A DNA stretch of 64,000 nucleotides. Source: Alopecurus myosuroides. Lineage: Eukaryota; Streptophyta; Magnoliopsida; Poales; Poaceae. The notes beneath the pieces were generated by a model. The model saw only the letters and a list, made by a program, of their open reading frames with translations, had not been told where the DNA came from and did no database searches. The translations under genes and the position numbers were made by a program. Numbering within the stretch: the first letter of the stretch is position 1; the number at the start of each line of letters is the position of its first letter. Location of the stretch: positions 437,009,785-437,073,784 of the forward strand of contig CM054059.1 in the NCBI GenBank assembly GCA_028641055.1. Direction: 5' to 3'. Shown here piece after piece: positions 1-11,446 of this stretch.

Positions 1-42
1 TGGTACGTGTGTGCGCGTGGCCGCTTGCCTCCATGGCAATGT
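1..42. other. Left flank of the outer BARE/Angela-like element
   Basis: These 42 bases precede the first LTR boundary. The last five (AATGT) are the candidate left target-site duplication of the outer element; the matching right flank reads AACGC at 19439-19443, two transitions away. Nothing else can be said of so short a stretch. Confidence 0.5.
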
Positions 43-1689
43 TGAAGGGTTCGTTGCATCGAAAACAAAAAATTTCCTACGCGAGAGATATCCGAAGGGC
101 CAAGATCTAATCTAACATATGAAAGCAACGGGCATAGATAACGTATTAAAGAGAACATACCCTCAAAGAAACAAGCATTATGAGATCAAATCTCGTTGGT
201 GATGTAGTCGAACTCACATCGATCTCAAGATCGCGAGGATGAGCGCTGCAATCCAGCAGCGCTTCCGCACTCGGTCACACGTACAGCCCGATGACTACCT
301 CCATTCCCTCGATCCAGCGGGGCAGCGGAAGTAGAGGATCCCTCGGAACTCCAGCAACACGACGGCGTGATGTGGTGGAGAAAACTTCATTCAGAACTTC
401 GCCAAGCGCATGAACATGAGGTGGATCAGCGGGAGGAGCGAGGTGGAGATGACACCAAGTGTATGGGGAGAGGGAGGTCCGACCCCTCTTTATACAGGAG
501 GGGGAGGTAGCCACAAAATTTTGGTGCCTCCACCTCTCCCCTCATCACGTGGGTGGAGTCTCCACTCACCCACTCATTCTCTCATCAATTCCCACTCAAA
601 ATTCTAAGGGTTTTCTTTAATAAATAAATAAAACAATTTCATTTCTTTATTTTAATATTTGTTAATCCTATTAACCACTTACCCCCTTGAACTATTTGTT
701 AATCAAACATTAACATATACCACCTTGAACTATTTCAATATTTCTCGAAACAATTTCGGTGACTATTTCAGTATTCCCCAAAATAATTTCGGTGTTGTCC
801 AAACTTTTCTCCGATATTCCGTATCCACTCAATCGCGTCATCAAACCTTAAGTGTGTCACCCTACGGTTCATGAATAATGTAGACATGATCGAGACACCT
901 CTCCGATCAATAATCAATAGCGGGACCTAGATATCCATAATGACTCCTACACATTCAACGATGAATCTAGTGATCGAGTGAACCATAAACGTCGTAACCA
1001 ATTTCCTTTGTCTCGCGATATTTTACTTGTCTGAGATCCGATCATTGGTATCAACCATACCTAGTTCAATCTCGTTACCGACAAGTACTATTTTACTCGT
1101 TCCGTGATATGACATCCCTGTGACCTAGTCATGTCCTGGCAAGCGGTGTCAATGTGACATCACCGAGAGGGTTCAGAGTATATCTCTCCGTCATTTGGAT
1201 GGATAAATCCCACTCTTGATCCATGAGCCTCAACTAATACTTTCTGAATACCCAACGACACCTTTATAGTCACCCTGTTATGGTGTGACATTTTATGACA
1301 TCAAAGCACTCTTCCGGTGTTAGTGATTGACATGATCTCATGGTCTAAGGATTAGAGTTACTTCGTATGTTTGATATAACAATGTAAACTTAATGACTTG
1401 ATCACATTGCTATATTCACTTTGGGTCTATGTTCATCACATCATTCTACCAATGATATGGCCATATTATTAAGAACATCCAATGTTCATAATCAGGAAAC
1501 CTTGATTATCAGTTAATCAACGAGCTAGTTGAACGAGATGCGTTACTAGGAACCATTGTTTGTTTATTAGACACACATGTACCAATGTTTCCGGTTAATA
1601 CAATTCTAGCATGAGAAATAAACATTTATCATAAACAAGCAATAAGATAATAACTACGTTATTATTGCCTCCCGAGCATATTCCCTTCA
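43..1689 (-). repeat. 3' LTR of the BARE/Angela-like element
   Basis: This 1647-base LTR is a clear but diverged copy of 17789-19438. On the minus strand it starts TGAAGGGAATATGC next to the purine tract and ends CA at base 43. It is AT-rich away from the conserved ends and carries many transitions relative to its partner. Confidence 0.88.
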
Positions 1690-3695
1690 GTCTCCCACTT
1701 GCACTAGAGTCAATAATCTAGTCTGTAAGCACTTAACACATATGGTGTTCCTGTGTTATTATCATGCTTCGCATGTGGTAAATTTCATCAAAAGTTCTGA
1801 ACTGTTCAGGTCCTATCGTATTTTCAAGTCTTTGCGTCTATACACATCACTCATTCTCTAAAGTGATGACTTTGTATATATTTGGTCAACCGGTGAGACC
1901 TTAATTCCTTATCTTAAACTAATATTATTAACATTATGAAAATGAAAATCTTAACCATGTTAATTTAAAATACATATTTTCTAATCAACCATATGTCATC
2001 TACATAAAGCATTAGAAATATGTCTTAGCACTCCCACTTAATTTCTTGTAACTCTACAAACATATTTACCGTTCATGATGGAATCAAACTGATTTTGATA
2101 ACTTCATTAAAGTAAAGATTCCAACTTTGTTATGCTCACTTCAACCATTGAAGTTTGCATACCTATCCGGCAACCTTTTGAATTTTACAAAACTCTCAAA
2201 CTGTGTCAAGTACACATCCTCGATCAAACTTCCTAGAGAGGAGAGTTGATTTTCTTATTCAACTTTCATATCATAATATGTAACTTTTGCTAGAACTATT
2301 CGCAAAGACTAAAGCATCACTACGAAAGATCAAAATCTTGTAGTAGTCAACTCTTTGAACTTCGTCAAAAACATCTTTTCGACAAGCACAACTTTCAAAG
2401 GATGTAAAAATCCATGTCTTTGTTGCTATATAGACCCGTTTGCTATCGTTAGGCATCATGTCTATCGAAAGTACTACCAAGTCACATACTTGATATTCAT
2501 ACAGGGATACTATCGCGGATATATGACTCATAGCCAATTTTATGAAGTCAGGGCCCATCATTTGCTTTCTTTATAAGTTACAGGTCCTTTGTTGTCAAAA
2601 CAACACTTTACTCTGAAACCACAAGTTGGTCTAATTACAAAGTTTTAGGACTTTTCTGGTTCAGCTCACAAACTCATTCGAAGTATCTACAACACATGTA
2701 GTGTATTTTACTTTGTCAAAATAGGAAACCCCAGAACAACTTCCAGTGATGCGCTACTCTTGACATGGTAACAAAGATTCTCTAATCTCGTTGAGTTTGT
2801 ACTGTCCTCTCACTCACTTGTTTTGCAAGAACTACTTTGTCGAGAAATCAACCCTTTCTGACAAACAACATTTGTCTTTGGTCGATAATAGGAGAAGTAC
2901 CCAATGGATTCGTTGGGATAACCTTATAAACACATATATATCCTATTTTGGCTGTAAACATTTTACACATGCTATGCATACCAAAATTTAAGAAAAAGAC
3001 AATTCGGGTCACTACCCAAGCCATAACTTATATGGTGTCAATTTCAACGGATCATGATGGCGCTCTTTTCAGTGTCAAAACGGTTGTCTCTAATGTATAA
3101 ACTACAAAATTATAATGAAATTTTATTTATCTTACTATGTCCAACAAGGTTTGATTTTGTCTCTCGAACACTCCAAAACTAATGTGGGTTATTCGAGAAC
3201 TATAGTTGTAGAACAATTCTGCAACTCCTCAGATGTTTTGATAAACTTATAACTCAAACTTTGTCCTTTTATGATCCAATCATAAATATTTCATTATCTT
3301 GTTATGATGATTTTTACTTAATACTAACAATAGTTTGAACCAATTCAAAAATGTCAAACTCCGTTCTCTTTAAATAGATATAATCATATATCTACTCAAA
3401 TCATCGAAGGAATTTTATGAAGTAAAATTAATCCACCACACATGACTATACGTAATGGACTATATACATCAATATGTACAATCTCCATTAAATTAGTCGT
3501 CCATTCTACTTTGGTCTATGAACGAAATTCTAGTCATCTTTTGGAAGAGGTCTCACAAGCGATAATTTATTCAAAAATAAAAAGACTCTGGAAGTGCATT
3601 AACATGGAGTTCCTTCATGTTTTCCTTTCCGATATGAACTAAAATGTTGGTGTCACAATTTAAGTGAAATTCTTTTACGTCTTGCAACGTTTAGC
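1690..3695 (-). pseudogene. Remnant of BARE/Angela-like pol (pre-integrase, integrase and downstream)
   Basis: On the minus strand, about 3652-3600 resembles the GAG-pre-integrase zinc region (an H..K.LH pattern). Around 3487-3455 the codons read E-I-V-H-I-D-V, the first catalytic aspartate motif of Copia integrase. The reading frame is broken repeatedly by stops and indels and no longer codes for a usable protein. Further toward 1690 the expected reverse transcriptase and RNase H motifs can no longer be recognised. The polypurine tract at the left end is intact. The nested Sirevirus-like element entered just upstream of this segment. Confidence 0.6.
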
Positions 3696-3700
3696 ATTTA
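3696..3700. repeat. Target-site duplication ATTTA, left copy
   Basis: ATTTA directly precedes the LTR that begins TGAAAGAACA. The same five bases follow the far LTR at 15460-15464. A perfect 5-bp duplication shows that 3701-15459 is one complete insertion. Confidence 0.9.
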
Positions 3701-3915
3701 TGAAAGAACATAGGTTCTAAATCCTGTTTTGAGTGTTTGATTACAACATATAGATAGACTAATGTGCTTTGCTAAGTATACTCAGAAAATATCGACCCAC
3801 AAATGTCTTACAAGGTTCAACAATGTGTGAGGCGAGAAAGAGGAGAAAAGAAACGGCGAAGAAAAAGGGTAAAAAGAAGAAGGCAAAGGGGTGGCCGGCC
3901 TCCTGGCCAGCCCCA

Positions 3916-4116
3916 GGCCGGCCTCCAGGCCGGAGCACTCGGGTGGGGGGCCGGCCTCGCCTCTCTGCCCCCGCCGGCCCCAGGCCGGCCTCCAGGATGG
4001 GGCGCTCGGGTGGGGGGCCGGCCTCGCCCCTCTGCCCACGCCGGCCCCAGGTCGGCCTCCAGGCCGGGGCGCCCGGGTGGGGGTCCGGCCTCCCCCCCAG
4101 CTCCACGCCGGCCCCA
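3916..4116. repeat. Three 67-bp GC-rich tandem repeats in the 5' LTR
   Basis: Units at 3916-3982, 3983-4049 and 4050-4116 have exactly the same length and differ at a few positions each. Each contains GGCCGGCCTCCAGG at its start, a GGTGGGG run in the middle and CCGGCCCCA at its end, so every unit junction forms the dyad CCGGCC-CCA-GGCCGG. The block lies directly upstream of the TATA box, which suggests a promoter or enhancer role; that role is inference. Confidence 0.9.
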
Positions 4117-4287
4117 GGCCGGGCTGGCCGCGCCCACGCCGGCCTCCCCTGGCTCCCACGCCGGCCCCAGGCCGGGGTGGGTTTGGCCCGGCCCTGGTTG
4201 CCTCCAGGCCGGCCAGGCCGGCCCCTAGGCCGGGGTGGGACGCAGGAAGGGTGAAATGACCCCTAACGGCCGTATTTTCGACGTTGG

Positions 4288-4295
4288 TATAAATA
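4288..4295 (+). promoter_or_regulatory. TATA box of the Sirevirus-like 5' LTR
   Basis: TATAAATA lies 170 bases after the tandem GC array and about 790 bases before the LTR end. The identical box is at 14661-14668 in the 3' LTR. Confidence 0.7.
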
Positions 4296-5084
4296 CATCG
4301 CCTCCACCTACCTCCTTGCTTTGTCAATCCCACCCACACTCTCTCTCACCACCATTGATTGACCAAGCTCAAGCTCAAGAACAAGAACTCCACAAATCCC
4401 CAACCAAAGCTCGTGATACTTTGGGATTTGAAGGAGTCACCCCCGATCTACAACTCCACCGAGCCGATTAGAAATCCACCCACTCATCCCATAGGGATCT
4501 TGTCATTCTTAGTTCATTGGAGCTAGGAATCTTGTTGCTCTTAGTTCATCGGAGCTCGGAGCCTTGTTGATATCCCCGGTGCTTTTGTGCCCGTGGATCT
4601 TGCTTCTCGGAGTCTTGGCGGCTCTCGGGATTTGGTGAGGACCCTCCAATCTTGTGGAGTGTGCCTCATCCTTGTAAAGGTTCTAGTTGTCAACCTCAAC
4701 GGCAACATAGTGATTCGAGCCTATCCACATCGGTGGAAGGACTCGAAGGAGATACGGTGTGGCATTTGAGGCCTACTCGGTGTTCCACTTTGGTGGCACC
4801 GCACCGCTCCAACGGAGATTAGCTTCCATTGGGAAGTGAACTTCGGGATAAATCTCCGCGTCATTATGTTCGGTTATTCCTCAACTTACCTTTACTTGTT
4901 ACTACTAGCTTAGTCATATTGCTCACCTTGTGCTAGTCGTAATTGCTCAACATATAGGATTGTCCATCTAGTCGCATACTCTAGATAATCTATATTTGAG
5001 CTTTGCCTTGTTAACTTGAAAAAGAAGTTAAAATTTGTAGTTAACCTATTCACCCCCCTCTAGTTAACCTCTCGATCCTTCAAT

Positions 5085-5097
5085 TGGTATCAGAGCC
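5085..5097 (+). other. Primer binding site (initiator tRNA-Met)
   Basis: TGGTATCAGAGCC begins two bases after the LTR end and is complementary to the 3' end of plant initiator tRNA-Met. It marks the minus-strand DNA start site of the element. Confidence 0.92.
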
Positions 5098-5141
5098 TCG
5101 TCTCTTTATAAAAGGCTTTACCGCCTAAAGAGGAGGTAAGG

Positions 5142-6997
5142 ATGGCCGATGATCCCGTCACTATGGATGGGATTCAAAAGCTAATCCAATCTATGATGGA
5201 GAGAACATAGAAGACATGTTTAGAAGACTCAAGGCTCTTGTAAATGATATGAGAGATAGTGGATTCACGGATTGTACGGAGAATTGGGTTAAGGAGAAAT
5301 TCCTACTCACCTTGATGCCATACAATGAAAACATGGTGATGAATGTACAAGCAAGGGCCGACTATTTGGACCTATCCCCCAATGATGTCCTAGGTCTTTT
5401 TATCACTCTCAAGGTCATGAAACAAACCTCCGATGATGTCATGGCCCGTGTGAACGGAGCAAAGAAAGCATCTCTTGCCTTGAAGGCCAAGGTCATTCCC
5501 CATGAAGATAATGACTCGAGTGATGATGGTGGCTCTACTCATGAGGTCTCCGAGAAAGAAATGAGGACATCACATGAAGAATGCTTGGCTCTTGCTCAAC
5601 ACAAGTGGTGGAAGAAAGGAGACTTTAGATCCAATTCCACCAAGAACAAAGGAAAGGAATCCTCGAGCACGAAGAAAGCAAGAACTTGCTTCAATTGTGG
5701 AGATTCCGAGCACTTCGTTGCCGAGTGTCCCTTCAAGAGTAGAATTGAGAATGGAGGAAGACTTATCAAGAAATCCACCTTCATTCCCAAGTCCAAGAAC
5801 TTCATCAAGAGAGGCCCTCCTAGGGCAATGATTGCTAAAGAAGTCGAGTACACCTCCGGTGGTGAAGAGAGTGATGGTGAAGGCGAACAAGTAGGTATGG
5901 CGGCCATGGCTAGGGGCGTCATACCTCCTAACTTAAGCTCTCTCTTCTCCAACCCAAATGACAACAAGGGCCCCTCGATTCACAAGTGCTTCATGGCCAA
6001 GGGTATACCCCCAAAGGTGACTCCTACACTTAAACTTGCTAACTCCTCTATTCCTTCACTACTAAATTGTGTCGAGGAAGACCCCTTGACAAACTTTGTT
6101 GAAAAACTAGAAGGAGAAACTAAATCCATCTTTGTCTCTCTCATGGATCAATTAAGTGAGGCACATGGCCTCATTGATGAACATGAGGAGAGAATAATGT
6201 TACTTGAAAAGTTTTCTCGTGATGATGCTAATAAAATTGAGGAGCTTGAGAAAGCTCTAGATGAATCACATTGCCTTAAAGAAAGCATTGAAGAAACCTT
6301 TGCAATTGACATAGCTAAAGTTAAACTTGATTGTCAACATGCTTTTGCTAAGGTAACGGAATTCATGAGTTTAAATGATGCAACTAACCAAGGGTATAAT
6401 GAACTCATTAAGGATTTTGATAAGCTTAAAATTGATCATCGTACTATCTCAAATGAGCTCAAAACCTTAAAAGGAGTTAGAATTGTGAATGAAAACTCTT
6501 GTGCTACTAACCCTTTGTGTGTCAAGGCAACTCTCATTGAGGATAACAATAGGTTGAAGGCACAACTAAACAAAGGCCTTGCCACATGCATCCAAGGCCA
6601 AAAGAACCTCAATGATCTTTTGAGTAATCATAAGAGAGTTGTTGGTAAAGAAGGCCTTGGTTTTGGTTCCACATCGAAGGTGGCCTACAAGAAGAAGTCA
6701 ACTCCCTCCACTAACTCTATTGTTTTTGTGAAGGAGAGGGAGTTGGCTAATGAGGAAGATGAATTTGATATTATTGCTAAAAGTATTGTTTCTAGGAACA
6801 CTACTACTCATAACAACTTTGCGGGAAAGTATAACCCATCCTATGTGCTTCTAAAATCTACTAATGGTCATGTTTATGCGAAGTATGTAGGCACCTCATA
6901 TGGTGATGATTACAAACATGCTATTTGGGTTCCCAAGACCCTTGTGACTAACAAAAAAGGACCCATCCAAAAATGGGTACCTAAGACAAGAAGTTGA
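5142..6997 (+). pseudogene. gag: Sirevirus-like Gag, N-terminus deleted and out of frame
   Basis: Gag forms the nucleocapsid that packages the element RNA. The likely native start ATG at 5142 opens only 22 codons (M-A-D-D-P...) before a TAG; the main frame resumes at 5216 in another phase. This fits an internal deletion that removed most of the N-terminal UBN2-type domain. The remaining frame (5216-6997, 593 codons) contains the end of the capsid region, a CCHC zinc knuckle (C158-F-N-C ... H-F-V-A-E-C171), and a long heptad-rich helical stretch at about residues 295-430. A long coiled coil after the knuckle is typical of Sirevirus Gag. Pol follows in a different frame after a stop at 6995-6997. 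I saw no clear TQT-type dynein-light-chain motif, which some Sirevirus Gags have. Confidence 0.85.
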
Positions 6998-7034
6998 TTC
7001 ATTGTAGGGTTGCATTTCCGGTGGAACATCATGG

Positions 7035-10000
7035 ATGATTGATAGCGGTTGTTCCGCACACATGACCGGAAGCAAAGAAGTATTAGAAGACTTGAAACTC
7101 CAACTTCTCAAGTTTGCTCATGTAACTATTGGTGATCGCTCACAACTTAAGGTATTGGGACATGGCAAGGTGGTCATTTCTCCGGATTCATCCATTGAGA
7201 AAGTCCTCCTTGTTGAGTCCCTTGGCTATAATCTTCTTTCCGTCTTGCAACTTTGTGAATGCAATTTTACATGTGTATTTGGGCGTCACCATGTGCTTGT
7301 CCTTCACACTATTTCTCTTAAAGTAGCCTTTGTTGGATTTGTGGAAAACGGTATGTATGTAGTGGATTTCTCGAAAGAAACTACACATATCGCCACATGT
7401 CTAATGGCTAAATCCGATGTGGGGTGGCTTTGGCATCGTCGCCTAGGCCACGTCGGTATGAGAAATCTACAAACTCTTGTGAAGGGTGAGCATGTGGTAG
7501 GACTAACAAGTGTGAATTTTTCCAAAGATCGTCCTTGTAGCTCTTGTATTGCCGGAAAGATGTATGAGAAGAATCATCCTAAGACATCAATCATCGCCAC
7601 AACAAGACCTTTTGAGCGCATTCACATGGACCTATTTGGTCCTCCCACATATGATAGTCTTGGTGGCAAGAAATATTGTTTGGTTATTGTTGATGATTAT
7701 ACAAGATACACTTGGGTTTTCTATATCAAGAAGAAGAGTGAAACTCAAGAAAGATTTATTACTTGGGCTACCGAAGTGCAACGCCAATATGACACCAAGA
7801 TCTTATCCATTAGGAGTGACAATGGTTCCGAGTTCAAGAACTACACCATGGATGAATTCTTGGGTAATGAGGGGATAAGACATCAATATTCCGCCGCGTA
7901 CACCCCTCAACAAAATGGTGTTGCGGAGAGGAAGAATCGCACACTTATTGATATGGCAAGAACTATGATGGCCGAGTTCAAATCCCCATATAACTTTTGG
8001 GCCGAAGCTATCAACACCGCTTGTCATCTATCTAACCGACTCTTCCTTCGTCCGATGATTGGCATGACTCCATATGAGCTTCTAACCGGTAACAAACCCA
8101 ACCTCTCATATCTTCGAGTTTTTGGGTGCAAATGCCAAGTATACATAAAAGGAACTAGATTGTCTAAATTTGATGCTAGAACATTTGAAGGTATTTTTGT
8201 TGGTTATGCCACGAACTCCCACACTTATAGAGTCTACAACATATCCACCGGGTGTGTTGAAGAATCTATGAATGTGGAATTTCATGAGGATAATGGCTCC
8301 CAAGTGGAGCAAATTGATTGTGATGATGTAGGTGATGAACCATCCTCCATAGCCATAGGAAGAATGGGTGTAGGTCCACTTATACCCATTGAGGGACACC
8401 TTGTGGCAAATGAGGATGGAACTAGCTCTACGCAAGTGGAGCCCTCTACATCAACCACCAATCAAATGGTAAACCAAGAACAAGAAGAAGATCTTAATGT
8501 GGATATCTCCCATCAAGAAAGTGATCAAGATCCACCCAATGATAATGGTGGAAGTGGTCTTGGTGATACTTCACCAAGAACTCCAATAAGGGTGGACAAT
8601 GGTCTTGATGAAGGAAATGATGAGGATGTCCCACCAAATGAACATACCGATGATGCTCTAGTTCGTATCATGTCTCGTCAAGCATCAAGATTGCAACAAA
8701 AGTCACTATATCAAAAGAATATCATTGGTGGCTTGGGAAGAAGTGTCTCCACTCGTGGACAAGTACTTAAGTTTTGTGGTATTCATTCATATGTCTCTCA
8801 TGTTGAACCCATCAAAGTATATGATGCTCTTGAAGATGAAGATTGGGTTCAAGCTATGCATGAAGAGCTCCATAATTTTTAAAGGAACAAAGTATGGTCT
8901 CTAGTGGAAAGACCCAAGGATCACAATATCATTGGAACTAAATGGGTGTTCAAGAATAAGCAAGATTCTCATGGGCAAGTGATTCGCAACAAAGCACGAT
9001 TGGTTGCTCAAGGCTACTCTCAAGTCGAAGGACTTGACTACGGTGAAACTTTCGCTCCCGTAGCTAGGCTTGAATCCATTCGTATATTACTTGCATTTTC
9101 CACTAGTCATAACTTCATCTTGCATCAAATGGATGTTAAAAGTGCCTTTCTAAATGGACCTTTAAATGAAATGGTATATGTTAAACAACCTCCGGGATTC
9201 GAGGATCCCAAGTATCCTAACCATGTCTACTTCCTCCATAAGGCTTTGTATGGCCTCAAACAAGCCCCACGTGCTTGGTATGATCACTTAAAGGAGTTCT
9301 TAGTAGATCGTGGTTTCGTGCTTGGGGTAATTGATCCCACTCTCTTTACCAAAAGTGTAGATGGACATTTCTTTGTATGCCAAGTATATGTTGATGATAT
9401 TATATTTGGATCCTCTAACGTGAGTTTTGTAGATCAATTTGCCAAACTAATGACAAGTGAATTTGAGATGTCTATGATGGGAGAATTAAAATTCTTTCTA
9501 GGTTTTGAGATCAAGCAATATCATGAAGGGACTTTCATTTGTCAAGCCAAATATATTCAAGACATGCTCAAGAAATTCGATATGATAAATGCCAAACCAT
9601 TACCTTATCCAATGCCTACAACCACAAATCTCTCTTTGGATCATGAAGGTATACCGGTAGACCCCAAACTTTATCGATCCATCATTGGATCTTTGCTTTA
9701 CCTTTGTGCATCTAGACCGGACATTATGTTTAGTGTGGGTTTGTGTGCAAGATTTCAATCTAACCCCAAGGAAAGCCATATGATTGCGGTCAAGAGGATT
9801 CTTAGGTACTTGGTTGACACTCCAACTCATGGTCTTTGGTATCCATCAAACACAACTTTTGATCTTGTGGGATACTCGGATGCGGATTGGGGAGGTGACA
9901 AGGTGGATAGAAAATCAACCTCGGGTGCTTGCCAATTTCTTGGTAGGTCTCTCGTGTGTTGGTCTTCCAAGAAGCAAAATTGTATTGCCACCTCCTCCAC

Positions 10001-10340
10001 GGAAGCGGAGTATATCTCCGCCGCAAGTTGTTGTTCTCAACTCTTATGGATGAGGCAATGTCTTAAGGATTTTGGAATTAAGATTAAGACAATGCCTCTT
10101 TTATGTGATAATGAGAGTGCCATTAAGATTGGTCACAATCCGGTACTTCATGGCAAGACCAAGCATATTGAGATTCGGTATCATTTTATTCGGGATCATG
10201 TGGCCAATGGTGATATCTCACTCTCTTATGTCAACACCAAAGATCAACTTGCCGACATCCTTACCAAGCCTCTAGATGTGAAGAGATTCAAGGAGTTGAG
10301 GAGTGAGCTCAACATCATATGTGCAAGCAATTTTAGTTGA
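7035..10340 (+). pseudogene. pol: Sirevirus-like Pol (protease, integrase, RT, RNase H) with one nonsense codon
   Basis: Pol supplies the enzymes of reverse transcription and integration. The first block (7035-8882) starts in the protease active site (D3-S-G). It continues with the GAG-pre-integrase motif W-H-R-R-L-G-H, the integrase CxxC (C-S-S-C) and the integrase triad D199, D262 and E298 (35 residues between the last two, as expected). The second block (8904-10340) holds reverse transcriptase with Y-V-D-D at 9387-9398 and RNase H (D-A-D-W, S-S-T-E-A-E-Y). Both blocks are in the same frame, separated only by a TAA at 8880-8882, which a single transition could have made. Upstream, a short frame break (6998-7034) separates Pol from Gag. 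Apart from these two lesions the protein is well preserved, in line with the young LTRs. Confidence 0.92.
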
Positions 10341-11446
10341 TTGAAAATCTCGCATACACACCCCTACTAGACTCTTATTTGGATTTAGATGCACGCATAG
10401 ATATAGGGGGAGTGTAGCTCAATCAATGAGCCAACACTACCTTTATTATGCATAAATAAACAAATCATGCCTAAATGATCATTTTTAATGACATCATATG
10501 CTTAAATGATGAGTCTCGACAATGCACCCAAGATATATCTTCGCGGTGTCATATCGAACATACTCATACATGGTGGCTACGGCCACCGCCCATTTTTCCA
10601 TCCAACATTTGTGTTCGAGTATTCACTCAATTGCCTCTCTATTTGATTTCATATTTCATTAGTATCCAATGTTGCTCATTTCGTTTTCTCATTTTTTTTC
10701 TCCCCATTGGATACAAATGAAAACATCCTATGCATGTCATCATTCTCATATCATCCGTGCACATGGTCAAATAAAAGTGCTCTACGAAACAAACTCAAGA
10801 AAATGTTGTTAGATTATATTTCATGAAAATTTCTTGAATTGCAATATTGTTCATTTGTTTGTGTGTTGTGGGTTGATAAGTTGGGTAGGTTAATCGTGTG
10901 TTATTTAGTTAAAAAAAAACACACACACACACACACTAGCCCTCCCCAACAGCAAAACAAAAAAAAAATATTCGCGTGCACACCCCACCCCGGCCCTAGC
11001 CGCCGCCGAGCCGGCCCCAGGCCGGGGGCTAGGCCGGGGCGTTCGGCCACCATGCCGGCCTCGCGCCCCCCCCCCCCCCCCCCGCGCACCGGCCCCAGGC
11101 CGGGCTCCCCCCGCACCGCACGCACCCGGCCGGCCAGGCCGGCCACCCGCCCGGCCCCAGGCCGGGGTGGCGCCCCACACCCCACGCACACTTAGCACAC
11201 ACGCACGCAGCCCCCCCCACCCCCCCACCAACCACCCTTCTTCCTCCTCCATCCATCTCCATTAGAGCCCTTAGGTGCTCTACCCTACCCCCCTCCCCCC
11301 CCACCTCCCTAGCTCCTCCCCACCGCCCAAATTCACGGATCCGCAAGCCCTCGGCCTTCTCCTCCCTCTCCTCCACACGGATTTCTCACTAACCCCTTAT
11401 TGGAGGAGATCGGGACACTTGATTTCCTAGTGGTTTTTGCTTGACC
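10341..11446 (+). other. Sirevirus-like 3' internal region: purine tract, CA microsatellite and GC dyads
   Basis: No coding potential is evident. A GGGGGAG tract lies at 10406-10412, just after RNase H. A run of A and CA repeats covers about 10910-10937. From 11000 to 11180 the sequence is GC-rich and carries three copies of the LTR dyad CCGGCC-CCA-GGCCGG or close variants, plus a C15-type run near 11070. From 11190 to 11440 the DNA is pyrimidine-rich, like a leader or promoter-proximal sequence, and ends at the ATG of the extra gene. Confidence 0.7.

Larger units (their letters stand above)
3701..5082 (+). repeat. 5' LTR of the Sirevirus-like element
   Basis: Begins TGAAAGAACATAGG and ends CTCGATCCTTCA. 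U3 holds a GC-rich block (about 3890-4230) built of palindromic GGCCGG-type motifs and three 67-base tandem units. A TATA box (TATAAATA, 4288-4295) follows the block, so transcription probably starts near 4320. Compared with the 3' LTR it lacks 18 bases near 3831 and shows mostly C-to-T/G-to-A changes, as expected from methylated cytosines. Confidence 0.93.

Noticed and set aside
3769..4339. Many overlapping ORFs in the first Sirevirus-like LTR (and again at 14113-14712)
   Set aside because: They translate the 67-bp GC repeats in all frames and sit in U3 of an LTR.
4235..4769. Short ORFs in the LTR transcribed region, duplicated at 14608-15142
   Set aside because: They lie within R/U5 of the LTR, before the primer site, and are copies of each other because the LTRs are repeats.
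5216..6997. Dynein light chain (LC8) binding motif in Sirevirus-like Gag
   Set aside because: I looked for a TQT-type core and saw only a weak K-Q-T; not enough to call.
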